Assembly: GCA_036676195.1 (NCBI GenBank)
Contig: JAKFDK010000079.1
Coordinates: forward strand, 1-52,130
DNA from: JAKFDK01 sp036676195
GTDB taxonomy: Bacteria; Bacillota; Sulfobacillia; Symbiobacteriales; ZC4RG38
Reading direction: 5' to 3'
Length of the DNA stretch: 52,130 nucleotides
Part shown: positions 1 through 7,874 of the stretch, in pieces
Layout of the letters: each line of letters starts with the position of its first letter
How positions within the stretch are numbered: the stretch's first letter is position 1
The notes under the pieces: model-generated
Told to the model about the DNA's origin: nothing
Seen by the model: only the letters and a program-made list of their open reading frames with translations
Databases searched by the model: none
Program-made: the position numbers and the translations under genes

Positions 1-766
1 TGGCGTGCAGCGAGCGGGCAATCTCGCCCAGTTCATCGGAGCGGCCCATGATCGGGGCCAGTTCTGTATCGTCTACCCGCAGGTCCCCGCCTGCCACCTG
101 GGTCAGGGTGGACTGCAGGCGCCGGATATTGCGGATTAACCGGCCGGAGAAGAAAAAGGCCCAGATCACGGAGAGCGCCAGCACGCCAAGGCCAACGGCC
201 GCCAGTTGGATGGCAATGGGATTGAACGCCAGCAGGAGGTCGTCGGCGGTGTAGGCCGTCACGGTGACCAGCCAGTCCGGGTGGCTGGGAATCGCCTTGC
301 TCACCTGGAACTTTTCCCTGGGCCGGTCCTCGCCGGCGTTCTGCCACTGATAGAAGACAGTGCCTTCATAGTTGGCGGCCTTAATCTGCTCCATCAGGCG
401 GACCCCTTGCTCACCGGCCTCCTTTATATTGGTGCCGAACTTGACCTTGGGATGAATGTAGGTGGTACCGTTCTTGTCCAGAACGGTGGCATAACCGGTC
501 ATCTTCCAGCGGGCAAAGTACTGCTCCTGGATCACCAGAACCTCCGCTCGGGCCTTGGTGGCAAAGTCCTCGGCATCCTTGCTCTGGGCGGCGATGGGGT
601 CAAGGCTGCGGGCCAACTGCTCGGTGATAAAGTCCACATCCCGTAGGGCCAGGTCGAGGTAGGCGGCGCGGGTGGAGCGGATCCCCACCAACGTGGTGGC
701 CAGCAAGCCCAATGAGATGATGAGACTGAATGACAGCAGCAGCGTGGTTCGCAACGAGCGTAACAA
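1..766 (-). CDS. Methyl-accepting chemotaxis protein, N-terminal part (runs off the window)
   Basis: The minus-strand frame begins at a TTG codon (766-764) placed about 9 bases after an AAGGAGG ribosome site at 776-782. No ATG or GTG gives a comparable start. About 255 codons are visible. They encode a membrane segment near residues 7-28, an extracytoplasmic sensor region of about 150 residues with a Cache-like pattern (Y-A-T-V-L-D-K-N-G-T-T-Y-I-H-P, then P-D-W-L-V-T-V), a second membrane segment near 183-205, and a HAMP linker ending in G-R-S-D-E-L-G-E-I-A. This order is that of chemoreceptors. The signalling domain lies outside the window, so a HAMP histidine kinase or diguanylate cyclase is a less likely alternative. 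The mRNA leader carries a c-di-GMP-I riboswitch and terminator, a known arrangement for chemoreceptor genes. Confidence 0.82.
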   Translation of the reverse strand, partial: MLRSLRTTLLLSFSLIISLGLLATTLVGIRSTRAAYLDLALRDVDFITEQLARSLDPIAAQSKDAEDFATKARAEVLVIQEQYFARWKMTGYATVLDKNGTTYIHPKVKFGTNIKEAGEQGVRLMEQIKAANYEGTVFYQWQNAGEDRPREKFQVSKAIPSHPDWLVTVTAYTADDLLLAFNPIAIQLAAVGLGVLALSVIWAFFFSGRLIRNIRRLQSTLTQVAGGDLRVDDTELAPIMGRSDELGEIARSLHA

Positions 767-817
767 TGAGAACTGCCTCCTTGTGGGATTTCAATTGGCA
801 ACGGGTGGTGAGGGAGG

Positions 818-850
818 AAAAAAGAAAAGGCTCCCCCAAGAAGGGAGAGC
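818..850 (-). terminator. Intrinsic terminator, expression platform of the c-di-GMP riboswitch
   Basis: Read on the minus strand, GCTCTCCC, a short loop and GGGGGAGCC form a GC-rich hairpin followed by TTTTC and a run of six T. It lies between the aptamer at 869-955 and the chemoreceptor start at 766. Before it, CCATGCC inside the aptamer (890-884) can pair with GGCATGG (859-853), giving a plausible alternative structure that links ligand binding to termination. The direction of control (ON or OFF) is not decided here. Confidence 0.8.
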
Positions 851-868
851 ACCCATGCCCCGGACCTT

Positions 869-955
869 CTTCGGCAACCCGGCCGGCATGGAAGCGCTTG
901 CTTCCGAAGCCCCGTGGCTTTGCGGCCCGGCCTTTCGGCCGGTGTGCCCTGATCG
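869..955 (-). promoter_or_regulatory. Cyclic di-GMP-I (GEMM-I) riboswitch aptamer
   Basis: The minus-strand sequence has the ordered GEMM-I landmarks: CAGGGCACACC, a hairpin GGCC-GAAA-GGCC forming a GAAA tetraloop, CCGCAAAGCCACGGG, a second hairpin GGAAGC/GCTTCC, and the closing CCGGGTTGCC that docks with the tetraloop hairpin. Two hairpins with a GAAA tetraloop and its receptor are the hallmark of the class. It stands directly before a terminator and a chemoreceptor gene, so cellular c-di-GMP is expected to set the receptor level. The class assignment rests on pattern recognition, not on a covariance-model search. Confidence 0.85.
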
Positions 956-1046
956 AATGCAGTGGAGGCAGCCTACATGAAATAGTTTAAAACCGATCAG
1001 TTTAAATGGCAATCAACTTTTGCCACTTGGCGCAAAGGCATATTTT

Positions 1047-1080
1047 CAATCTGAAAATCGCCGTGATTTTCGTCTGATTG
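1047..1080. repeat. AT-rich inverted repeat between the adaptor gene and the riboswitch
   Basis: CAATC..AAAATC, a 5-base centre, then GATTTT..GATTG form an imperfect 34-base palindrome. It lies 46 bases past the end of the adaptor gene and upstream of the chemoreceptor transcript. It lacks a T-run on either strand, so it could be a weak transcript end or a regulator site; nothing decides between them. Confidence 0.4.
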
Positions 1081-1125
1081 GACGGAAAAATCGAGACACT
1101 CCGCACGGGTTATGCTGCCTGTGTC

Positions 1126-2247
1126 TCACGGTCCCTCGAAGGTGGCGGTAGCCGTCATATTCCACCGCAGCCGCTCATCCTGCTTTTCCGGCGTAATGAT
1201 CACCGTATAAGTGATGTCACCCTGCTTTTTCTCGCCCAGGGTCTTAATCCGGGTCGCCGTCCCCGCCAGTTCCAGGTCGGGAATCGCATCGAACTTCAGC
1301 TTGACCGGACCGCCCTCACGCACCCGACCCACCTGGAGTTCCGTCAGGTCGTCTGTTTCCACCTGCCAGGCCGAAAGGTCAGCCAGGTGCACGACGGGCG
1401 CCCCCGGTGCCACAGATTGCCCGACCTTCAGGTCGAGAACGGCCACGGTCCCGGCAATGGGCGCCCGCAGTTCCACCTCGGCCAGGGCCGCCCGGGCCAG
1501 ATCCACCTGGGGCAGGGCCGCTGCCAGGTCCGCCTGAGCCGTGGCGATGGACTCCGACCGCGCCCCGGCCAGGCGCAGATCAAGCTGGGCCTGGGCGCTG
1601 CGTACCTGGGCCTCGGCCTGGGCGAGCTCTGCGGCCGTGGCACCCTGCCGGAGCCGTTCCAGCCTCGCCCGGGCGGCGTTCAGCCCTGCACTGGCCGCTT
1701 CCAGGTCCTGGACCACCGGGGCGGGCCGCTGCTGCTCAGCCAGCAGCCGGGCCTTGGCCTGGGCAATCTCTGCCTCGACGGCGGCAATCTCAGCCTCCGT
1801 CGGGTCCTGCCGGAGCCGGTCGAGTCCCGCCTGCGCTGCCTCCACACCCGCCCTTGCCGCTGCGATCTCCTGTGGGCGAGCGCCCGCCTGGATTTCAGCC
1901 AGCCGGGCCTGGGCGCGGCGGACATCGGCCTCGGCCTGCGCCATGGCTGCTGCCTGGCGCCCGGCGTTCAGCCGTGCCAGCACCTGGCCGGGCTGCACAT
2001 GGTCGCCTTCCTTCACCAGTACCTCCGCTACGGTGCCGCCGGTGGCAAAGCCGAGGTCGGTCGTTCGCACCGGCACCACCTGCCCCTCAACCGTCACCTG
2101 ATTCCCAGCCTTCACCGGGCCGGCGACCGTTGCCGCCGGTTCCGCCCCGGAGGAAGCGGAAGACCCGGCCCGTGCCCAGCGCAGCGCCGCGTACGCGCCG
2201 CCGCCCACCACTACCACGGCCAGCAAAATCCCCAGCACCTTCTTCAT
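1126..2247 (-). CDS. HlyD/MacA-family membrane fusion (adaptor) protein of an ABC export system
   Basis: The 373-residue product has one N-terminal membrane anchor (about residues 4-22). A split biotinyl-lipoyl-like half motif follows (G-G-T-V-A-E-V-L-V-K-E-G-D-H-V-Q-P-G-Q-V), then a long alanine-rich coiled-coil hairpin of about 150 residues built of repeated A-x-A-x-x-A-x-L units. The second lipoyl half and a beta-barrel region complete it. These are the marks of membrane fusion proteins that join an inner-membrane ABC transporter to the outside; Bacillus YknX is a Gram-positive parallel. It is the last gene of a three-gene unit, 33 bases after the permease gene, and should work with it. 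The substrate cannot be told from the sequence; antimicrobial peptide, macrolide or lipid-like compounds are typical for the class. Confidence 0.85.
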   Translation of the reverse strand: MKKVLGILLAVVVVGGGAYAALRWARAGSSASSGAEPAATVAGPVKAGNQVTVEGQVVPVRTTDLGFATGGTVAEVLVKEGDHVQPGQVLARLNAGRQAAAMAQAEADVRRAQARLAEIQAGARPQEIAAARAGVEAAQAGLDRLRQDPTEAEIAAVEAEIAQAKARLLAEQQRPAPVVQDLEAASAGLNAARARLERLRQGATAAELAQAEAQVRSAQAQLDLRLAGARSESIATAQADLAAALPQVDLARAALAEVELRAPIAGTVAVLDLKVGQSVAPGAPVVHLADLSAWQVETDDLTELQVGRVREGGPVKLKFDAIPDLELAGTATRIKTLGEKKQGDITYTVIITPEKQDERLRWNMTATATFEGP

Positions 2248-2280
2248 GTATTAGCCCCCCGTTTCCACGACTTCGCTCCG

Positions 2281-4665
2281 TTATTCATAGGCCAGAACTT
2301 CCCTCACGCTCAGGCGCGACGCCCGCCAGGCCGGCAGTATGCTGGCCAGCGCCGCCAGGATCAGAACCAGGACCAGCCAGAGCACAGTGCCCCACACCGA
2401 GAAGGCATAGAGCATGGGTGCCCGCAGGAAGGCCATGCCGATGCTGTAACTGAGGATCTGGCTCATGGGCACCGCCAGCACGGCGCCGACGGCCCAGCTC
2501 ACCAGGCCGATCAGGATGCCTTCGGCCATGATCACCTGGATAACGGCGCCGTTGCCGGCGCCGATGGCACGCATCACCCCGATTTCACGGGTGCGCTCCA
2601 GCACATTGATGCTCATGGTCCCCATGAGCCCCAGCCCCCCGACCACCGCCATCAGCACGCTGATAATGAGGAGGAGCACAATGAGGATGTTGAACTGAAG
2701 GTGGATCCGCTCCCGGATCTGAGTGGCCGATTCGGTGCTGGTGACCTTCATGCCCTCGGCCTCGAACTGTTCCTTCAAGGCCTTGGCCAGCAGCGCGTGC
2801 GTGGCCGGATCGTGGCCGGCGGTGCGGACCAGCACGGTGGAGGTGCGGCCCAGATCGCTGGTTGCCGCCGCAAAGTACGGGTAGTTCGCATAGATGCCCT
2901 TTACGTCCATGGCGCTTCTGACTACGCCGACCACCTGCCACTGGGTCTCCCGCCCCTCGATCTTGAGCGTGATGTCTTCACCGACCCGGATGTTCTCCTC
3001 ATCCTTGACGATATTGGTATTCACGACCACGGCGTTCTCATCTTCAGGCAGGAGCCAGCGCCCCTGCAACACCGTGGGCTTGACGATTTCACTCCCGGGT
3101 TCCAGGGCCAAAAACTGATAGTCCTCGCTCACGCCGCCATCCGGGCGCTTGACCGCGGCTCCCCGCCACGTCCAACGGTGTGCCTCAGTCACGCCGGGCA
3201 CCTGCAGGGCGATCTGCCGGAGAGCCGTGAACGGTTGCGGGCGGCTCATCGTTACGGAAATGTCGTAGTTAAAATACCCCATGGCATCTTCCACCGTAAG
3301 CAGTACCGACTCGCGCATGCTCACCACAGCCATAAAGATGGCCCCGCCCAGGACCAGGGTGGCCAGGGTGCGCACGAGGCGCCCTTTGCGGCGGAAGGTG
3401 TTGCGCAGGGACAGCAGCATGGGGCGGGGGAGCTTCCGCACCCTGTACATCAGACGGTCCACCCGCCCCAGCCGGGCGGCGCCCTGCCCCATGCCGTAGT
3501 CGCTCACGGCCTCCCGCACCGTGATGCGGGTGCCGCCGATCACGGGCATCACGGCGGTCAGCAAAGGTACCAGCAGGCCGGCCGCCACCTCAATCAGTAG
3601 CACCGACCGGGGTACGGCCCAACTGGACACGTCGAAGTTGATCACGCCGGCCAGGTATCGGGTCAGGCCCCAGGCGCCCAGCGCCCCCAGGGGCACCGCC
3701 ACGGCCAGGGACAGCACGGCGTAGGCGCCGACCAGTGTCAGGTACATGGCCAGAAGCTGGCTGCGCCGGGCGCCGATCGCCTTCATGATGCCGATCTGGC
3801 GGAGTTGCTCTGTGAGCACCGCTGAGATGGTGTTGATCACCAGAAAACCGCTCAGCAGCAGGCTGAACGTGCCCATGGCAGCCAGAAGGAGCATCAGCGC
3901 CTGAATCTGGTCATCCGGCACATACTTTCCGGGCGGCGGCACCCAGATATAGAACACCTCGCGCCCGCTGGCCCGGACCTGGTCCCGCACCTGATCTGCC
4001 ACCGACTGGATATGGTTCTTGTCCAGCGGCTTCTGCGCCACCGCAAAGTTGATCTGGGTCAGGCCGCGTGGCTGGCCCAGCCACTCCAGGGTGTCCAGGC
4101 TGATATAACCGTACGGTGTTCCCGAAAAGTCTACCGGGAACACGTTGATCTCGTGTGTCGTTCCGCTGATGCGCAGCGCCCGCTGCTTCTTGTCCGGCGT
4201 TTCTACAACGATGGTATCGCCCACCTGGGCCTTCAGAAAGGACAGGGAGCGCCGCTCGATCAGCATTTCTTTCCGAGCCGGCGGCCAGTCGCCGCTGACC
4301 GGAAAAACCTTGTTGACGCGGATATCCTTGAAGTCCCGCATGGCCGCGAGCTGGAGAGTTTTCCACTCACCCGGCGCCACCTCTACCCGCACCGACACAT
4401 AGCTGCGTCCGTCCGCCTCACCCACCTGTTTCATCCGGCGCACCGACTCCAGCAGTTCGTCATCGAAGGGCTGCGTGACCACGATGGCACTCTGCGGGTG
4501 AATGCGGCCGTAGGTGGCGCGCATGTCGCGCATCACGATCGTCCGGCTGCCCTCCACAGTACCCAGGGCGAACACCCCGACGGCGATGGAGAGGATCACC
4601 AGGATCGTGCGGGTGCGGTTGAACCACAGGTCCTGCAATACCTTGCGCCAGCGCGGGCTAATCAT
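2281..4665 (-). CDS. MacB/FtsX-type ABC transporter permease with two FtsX domains
   Basis: The chosen ATG at 4665-4663 gives 794 residues beginning M-I-S-P-R-W-R-K-V. The frame is open further upstream, but that would only extend it into the ATPase gene. ATG overlaps the ATPase stop by 8 bases (ATGATTAG), a clear sign of translational coupling. The protein has a membrane segment near residue 20, an extracytoplasmic region, a first FtsX block of three helices around residues 255-410, a second large extracytoplasmic region and a second FtsX block at the C terminus, with V-G-G-L-G-L-M-G-T-M and the E-R-T-R-E-I-G-V-M-R-A-I-G-A signature. This is a double-FtsX mechanotransmission-type permease of the family that includes MacB-like and lipoprotein or peptide exporters. 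It is one fused chain of about 800 residues rather than a single-domain 400-residue YknZ. Confidence 0.88.
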   Translation of the reverse strand: MISPRWRKVLQDLWFNRTRTILVILSIAVGVFALGTVEGSRTIVMRDMRATYGRIHPQSAIVVTQPFDDELLESVRRMKQVGEADGRSYVSVRVEVAPGEWKTLQLAAMRDFKDIRVNKVFPVSGDWPPARKEMLIERRSLSFLKAQVGDTIVVETPDKKQRALRISGTTHEINVFPVDFSGTPYGYISLDTLEWLGQPRGLTQINFAVAQKPLDKNHIQSVADQVRDQVRASGREVFYIWVPPPGKYVPDDQIQALMLLLAAMGTFSLLLSGFLVINTISAVLTEQLRQIGIMKAIGARRSQLLAMYLTLVGAYAVLSLAVAVPLGALGAWGLTRYLAGVINFDVSSWAVPRSVLLIEVAAGLLVPLLTAVMPVIGGTRITVREAVSDYGMGQGAARLGRVDRLMYRVRKLPRPMLLSLRNTFRRKGRLVRTLATLVLGGAIFMAVVSMRESVLLTVEDAMGYFNYDISVTMSRPQPFTALRQIALQVPGVTEAHRWTWRGAAVKRPDGGVSEDYQFLALEPGSEIVKPTVLQGRWLLPEDENAVVVNTNIVKDEENIRVGEDITLKIEGRETQWQVVGVVRSAMDVKGIYANYPYFAAATSDLGRTSTVLVRTAGHDPATHALLAKALKEQFEAEGMKVTSTESATQIRERIHLQFNILIVLLLIISVLMAVVGGLGLMGTMSINVLERTREIGVMRAIGAGNGAVIQVIMAEGILIGLVSWAVGAVLAVPMSQILSYSIGMAFLRAPMLYAFSVWGTVLWLVLVLILAALASILPAWRASRLSVREVLAYE

Positions 4666-5551
4666 GGGTGGCCTCCGGCCGCGCCGCCGCAGCCGCCGCG
4701 GCTTCGCCCACTCCGGCGCCCCGCCGCGGCTGCATGATTTCTTCAACGATCTCCCCGTCCGCCACCCGCACCGATCGGGTTACCCGCCTGGCCAGGTCGG
4801 CGTCGTGGGTGACCATGACGATCGTCTTGCCCCCTGCCACCAGTCGCTCGAACAAGGCGAAGATGGCGTCCGCCGTCCGCGAATCGAGGTTGCCCGTGGG
4901 CTCATCACCGACCAGGATGGGTGGGTCATTGGCCAGGCCCCGGGCGATGGCCACCCGCTGCTGCTGGCCGCCGGAGATGGCGGAGGGGAGTTTGTGCGCC
5001 TGGTCGGCCAGCCCCACCAGCTCCAGCAGGTGCAGAGCCCGGTCCGGGCGTTCCCATGGCTTATACATGTTGCAGAAGTCCATGGGCAGCATCACGTTTT
5101 CCAGCACCGACAGGGTGGGCAGCAGTTGAAAGAACTGGAACACCACGCCCACGTTGCGCCCCCGCCACTCGGCCAGTTGTCCCTCGCTGAGGGTATGTAC
5201 CGGTATGCCGCTCACCAATACCTCACCGGCGGTGGGCCGGTCAATCCCGGTCAGCATGTTAATGAGGGTGGATTTCCCACTGCCGGACTTGCCGATCACG
5301 GCCACAAATTCCCCGTTGTCTACCTGCAGGCTTACGCCCTTGAGGGCGGTGAAGGCGCCGGCTGCCGTCTCGAACGTCTTCACTACCTGCCGCAGATCAA
5401 TCAGGCGGTGCTCCTCAGCCCTGTCACCGCCGGGCGTTACCCCGTTACCTGAACCGTTGCGCTTCAGCCATTTCCCTAGCAAGGCCACTCCCCCTGCGGT
5501 CAATCGCCGCCCTGCCCCCGCTGCCGCAGGTGGCGGGCTGCTCGAACACAC
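4658..5551 (-). CDS. ABC transporter ATP-binding protein (MacB/LolD/YknY type)
   Basis: The protein shows Walker A (G-K-S-G-S-G-K-S-T), the signature S-G-G-Q-Q-Q-R-V-A-I-A-R, Walker B (P-P-I-L-V-G-D-E-P-T-G-N-L-D) and a switch histidine (V-T-H-D), all in the expected order. The D-E-P-T-G-N-L-D form is typical of the MacB/LolD/FtsE-like class that pairs with FtsX-type permeases. The ATG at 5551 gives 297 residues, with about 45 low-complexity residues before the domain. A GTG at 5488 or a TTG at 5482 after a purine-rich AGGGGGAG is just as likely, so the N terminus is uncertain. It is the first gene of the ATPase-permease-adaptor operon and should energise export or membrane extraction of an unknown substrate. 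Confidence 0.9.
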   Translation of the reverse strand: MCSSSPPPAAAGAGRRLTAGGVALLGKWLKRNGSGNGVTPGGDRAEEHRLIDLRQVVKTFETAAGAFTALKGVSLQVDNGEFVAVIGKSGSGKSTLINMLTGIDRPTAGEVLVSGIPVHTLSEGQLAEWRGRNVGVVFQFFQLLPTLSVLENVMLPMDFCNMYKPWERPDRALHLLELVGLADQAHKLPSAISGGQQQRVAIARGLANDPPILVGDEPTGNLDSRTADAIFALFERLVAGGKTIVMVTHDADLARRVTRSVRVADGEIVEEIMQPRRGAGVGEAAAAAAARPEATHD

Positions 5552-5877
5552 TACTGGACGCTCGCTGCTATCTCTTTCGTTCGGCGTAACGTGCCGAAAA
5601 CACCGACGTCAGCCCGGCACCTGAACCAGCGGCCTCGGCTGTACTCTCCTATGGTGTTGGATTGGTGTTGGATCGGTATTTGTTGACCGGTATATACTTT
5701 CCATTGGCATGCAATGAATTCCTACAGGGCTGGCAAGGTACCAACAGCAGATCGGGCGGATGGATCGCGTACCGCCACCCGGCATGGTCCTTTGAAAGGG
5801 TGCTGGGTTACTGGGCGTCCGCCTGATACGGCCATAGCCGTGCCCATGACAAACCTGGCAGGCGCTAGCGGAACGCC

Positions 5878-5906
5878 TTGACAGCGGCTGCCGGTTAGCC
5901 TACGCT
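5878..5906 (+). promoter_or_regulatory. Predicted housekeeping promoter of the gcv operon
   Basis: TTGACA (5878-5883), a 17-base spacer and TACGCT (5901-5906) match the main sigma factor consensus well. The predicted start, around 5914, lies just before the glycine riboswitch. The stretch from 5552 to 5877 contains no convincing gene. It holds a direct repeat of GGTGTTGGAT near 5653-5675, and a possible minus-strand promoter for the ABC operon (TTCATT, 16 bases, TATATA) around 5690-5720, which is weak. Confidence 0.75.
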
Positions 5907-5947
5907 AGTTGTGGCCCCGCCAAGTACATAGGTGGCCGGATGAAGGC

Positions 5948-6133
5948 CCCGGGAGAGTTCCCGCCGCCAGGCGGGACGCCGAAGGAGCAAGGCTCAGGGT
6001 TTGCTGGACCCGGGGCAGAAACTCTCAGGCACCATGACCGGCGGCCGGACGGAGCTCTGGAGAGTACCTGCACAGGTACACCCAAGGGGTAACCCCTGCA
6101 TCGGCGGGGGGATTCTCTCAGGTCAAGGGACAG
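5948..6133 (+). promoter_or_regulatory. gcvT riboswitch: Tandem glycine riboswitch (two aptamers)
   Basis: Two copies of the glycine aptamer landmarks lie in series. The first has CCGGGAGAG, then GCCGAAGGAGCAA and ACTCTCAGGCACC around 5950-6035. The second begins CTGGAGAGTACC at about 6057 and has CACCCAAGGGG, then ATTCTCTCAGGTCAAGGGACAGAGG ending near 6136. GGAGAG pairs with CTCTC in each. The order aptamer-linker-aptamer-terminator-gcvT is the classic arrangement that turns on glycine cleavage when glycine is in excess. A single promoter at 5878-5906 precedes it. Confidence 0.96.
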
Positions 6134-6179
6134 AGGACACAGCAGCCCCCGCGGGCTGTCTTGTGTCCTTTCTTTTTTT
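6134..6179 (+). terminator. Intrinsic terminator of the glycine riboswitch
   Basis: AGGACACAGCAGCCC and GGGCTGTCTTGTGTCCT form a long hairpin followed by TTCTTTTTTT. It stands between the second glycine aptamer and gcvT, so it is the expression platform. Its position also argues against an ATG start for gcvT at 6180, directly at the end of the T-run. Confidence 0.92.
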
Positions 6180-6227
6180 ATGGGTCCGGCGGTGCAGACT
6201 AAGGGGCGATGGTGGGAGGGATTACCG

Positions 6228-7427
6228 GTGGCAGAAGAACTGAAACAAACCCCGCTCCATGCGATGCATCAGAAGTATGGGGCGCGCATGGTGCCGTTCG
6301 GCGGCTGGGACATGCCGGTGCAGTATACCGGCGTAATCGAGGAACACCGGGCCGTGCGTACAGGTTGCGGACTGTTTGATGTCTCACACATGGGTGAATT
6401 CGAATTCCGGGGCCCGCAGGCCCTGGCGGCGCTGAACCTGCTGGTCACCAACGACTGCAGTAAGCTGGAGGTTGGCCAGGCCCTGTACAGTCCCATGTGC
6501 GCCGAAAACGGTACCATGGTGGACGATGTGCTGATTTACCGCCTGGACGGTGATCACTACTGGATGGTAGTCAACGCCGGCAATCTGGACAAGGACTTTT
6601 CCTGGGTCACGGCGAAAACGGGGCACCTGAATGGCATATCCATCCGGAATCTGTCCCGGGAAGTGGCACAACTGGCCCTCCAGGGTCCGGCGGCCGAGCG
6701 GCTGCTGCAGGCCGCCTGCCCGGCGGATCTGCGCCAGATCGGCTACTACCGGGCGCAGACCGGTGTCAGTGTGGGGCCGGTCCAGGCCCTGGTAATGAGC
6801 CGGACCGGTTATACCGGCGAGGATGGGTTTGAAATCTACCTGAAGGCTGAAGACGCCATGACCCTGTGGGACTTCTGCCTGAACGAGCTGGGCGACGAAC
6901 AGACCAGCGTGGTACCCTGCGGCCTGGGGGCCCGGGATACCCTGCGGTTTGAGGCCGGGCTGCCCCTGTACGGCCACGAAATCGATGACACGACGACCCC
7001 CCTGGAGGCCGGTCTGGGCACGTTTGTGAAGCTGAAAAAGGCCGACTTCATCGGCCGGGACGTGCTGGCGGCGCAGAAGACCGCCGGTGTCGGGCGCAAG
7101 CTGGTGGGCCTGGAAATGGTCGGCCGGGGCATTGCGCGCCAGGGCTATGAACTGATGCACGCCGGCGAGGTGGTGGGCCGGGTCACCTCCGGCACCCACT
7201 GCCCCACCCTGGGCAAGGCGATGGGCCTGGGCTACGTGCCCACAGCATTGGCCGAACCCGGCTGTGAACTGGCGGTGGTGATCCGCGGCCAGCAGGTGAG
7301 CGCCCGGGTGGCGGCCCGGCCCTTTTACCGGCGGAATCTGCCGGCGGGCGCCGCTGCACCGGCGGGCCCCGGCCTGGGTACCCCGGCGCCATCAGTGCCC
7401 CGGATCGAAGGCCATCCCGTGGGTTAG
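6228..7427 (+). CDS. gcvT: Aminomethyltransferase (glycine cleavage T protein)
   Basis: GcvT takes the aminomethyl group from lipoylated GcvH, releases ammonia and forms 5,10-methylene-tetrahydrofolate. The start is GTG at 6228 after GGGAGGG, giving 400 residues; the ATG at 6180 abuts the terminator and has no ribosome site. Family motifs include the N-terminal T-P-L-H-x-x-H-x-x-x-G-A-R-M-V-P-F-G-G-W-D-M-P, G-L-F-D-V-S-H-M-G, the folate-site region S-R-T-G-Y-T-G-E-D-G-F-E, and L-G-A-R-D-T-L-R-F-E-A-G. The last 25 or so residues form an extra proline- and alanine-rich tail not usual in the family. It is the first gene of the operon and is controlled by the glycine riboswitch. Confidence 0.97.
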   Translation: MAEELKQTPLHAMHQKYGARMVPFGGWDMPVQYTGVIEEHRAVRTGCGLFDVSHMGEFEFRGPQALAALNLLVTNDCSKLEVGQALYSPMCAENGTMVDDVLIYRLDGDHYWMVVNAGNLDKDFSWVTAKTGHLNGISIRNLSREVAQLALQGPAAERLLQAACPADLRQIGYYRAQTGVSVGPVQALVMSRTGYTGEDGFEIYLKAEDAMTLWDFCLNELGDEQTSVVPCGLGARDTLRFEAGLPLYGHEIDDTTTPLEAGLGTFVKLKKADFIGRDVLAAQKTAGVGRKLVGLEMVGRGIARQGYELMHAGEVVGRVTSGTHCPTLGKAMGLGYVPTALAEPGCELAVVIRGQQVSARVAARPFYRRNLPAGAAAPAGPGLGTPAPSVPRIEGHPVG

Positions 7428-7472
7428 GGAATGACAGAGACATGGCACCTGATTTAAAGGAGGCTGGCACAA

Positions 7473-7871
7473 ATGGCCGATCTGCAGTATCCGGGCGAAC
7501 TCAAGTACACCAAGGAACATGAGTGGCTCCGATTGGAAGGTAATGTGGGTGTCATTGGCATTTCAGATTTTGCCCAGGATCAGTTGGGTGACGTGGTCTT
7601 TGTGGAACTGCCCAAGGTGGGCAGTACCGTCGCGGCAGGCAAGCAGTTCGGCACGGTGGAATCGGTCAAGACCGTCTCAGACCTGTACTCCCCGGTCAGC
7701 GGCAAGGTGGTGGAGGTCAACACCGCCCTGGAGGACAAACCGGAGCTGGTGAACTCCGAACCGTATGGCGGCGGCTGGATGGTCAAAGTGGAACTCAGCA
7801 ATCCGGGCGAGACCGGTACGCTCCTGGACGCCGGTGTTTACCAGGGCTTCCTGAAGGGGGCCGGTCACTAA
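7473..7871 (+). CDS. gcvH: Glycine cleavage H protein
   Basis: The 132-residue protein carries the lipoyl arm that shuttles the aminomethyl intermediate between the P, T and L proteins. The lipoylation motif is visible as F-G-T-V-E-S-V-K-T-V-S-D-L, with the modified lysine in E-S-V-K. The N terminus has the family pattern K-Y-T-K-E-H-E-W-L. An AAAGGAGG site precedes the ATG. The gene stands 45 bases after gcvT and 3 bases before gcvPA. In Gram-positive bacteria GcvH is also the relay on which LipM places octanoate, and a LipM-like gene ends this operon. Confidence 0.97.
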   Translation: MADLQYPGELKYTKEHEWLRLEGNVGVIGISDFAQDQLGDVVFVELPKVGSTVAAGKQFGTVESVKTVSDLYSPVSGKVVEVNTALEDKPELVNSEPYGGGWMVKVELSNPGETGTLLDAGVYQGFLKGAGH

Positions 7872-7874
7872 ACC

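Noticed and set aside
1078..3600. An 840-codon plus-strand open frame opposite the adaptor and permease genes
   Set aside because: It is a high-GC shadow of the minus-strand genes. The composition (H, G, R, P rich) is not protein-like, whereas the minus strand shows clear adaptor and FtsX motifs.
6180..6227. ATG at 6180 as the start of gcvT
   Set aside because: It lies at the end of the terminator T-run with no ribosome site; the GTG at 6228 follows GGGAGGG and fits the family length.
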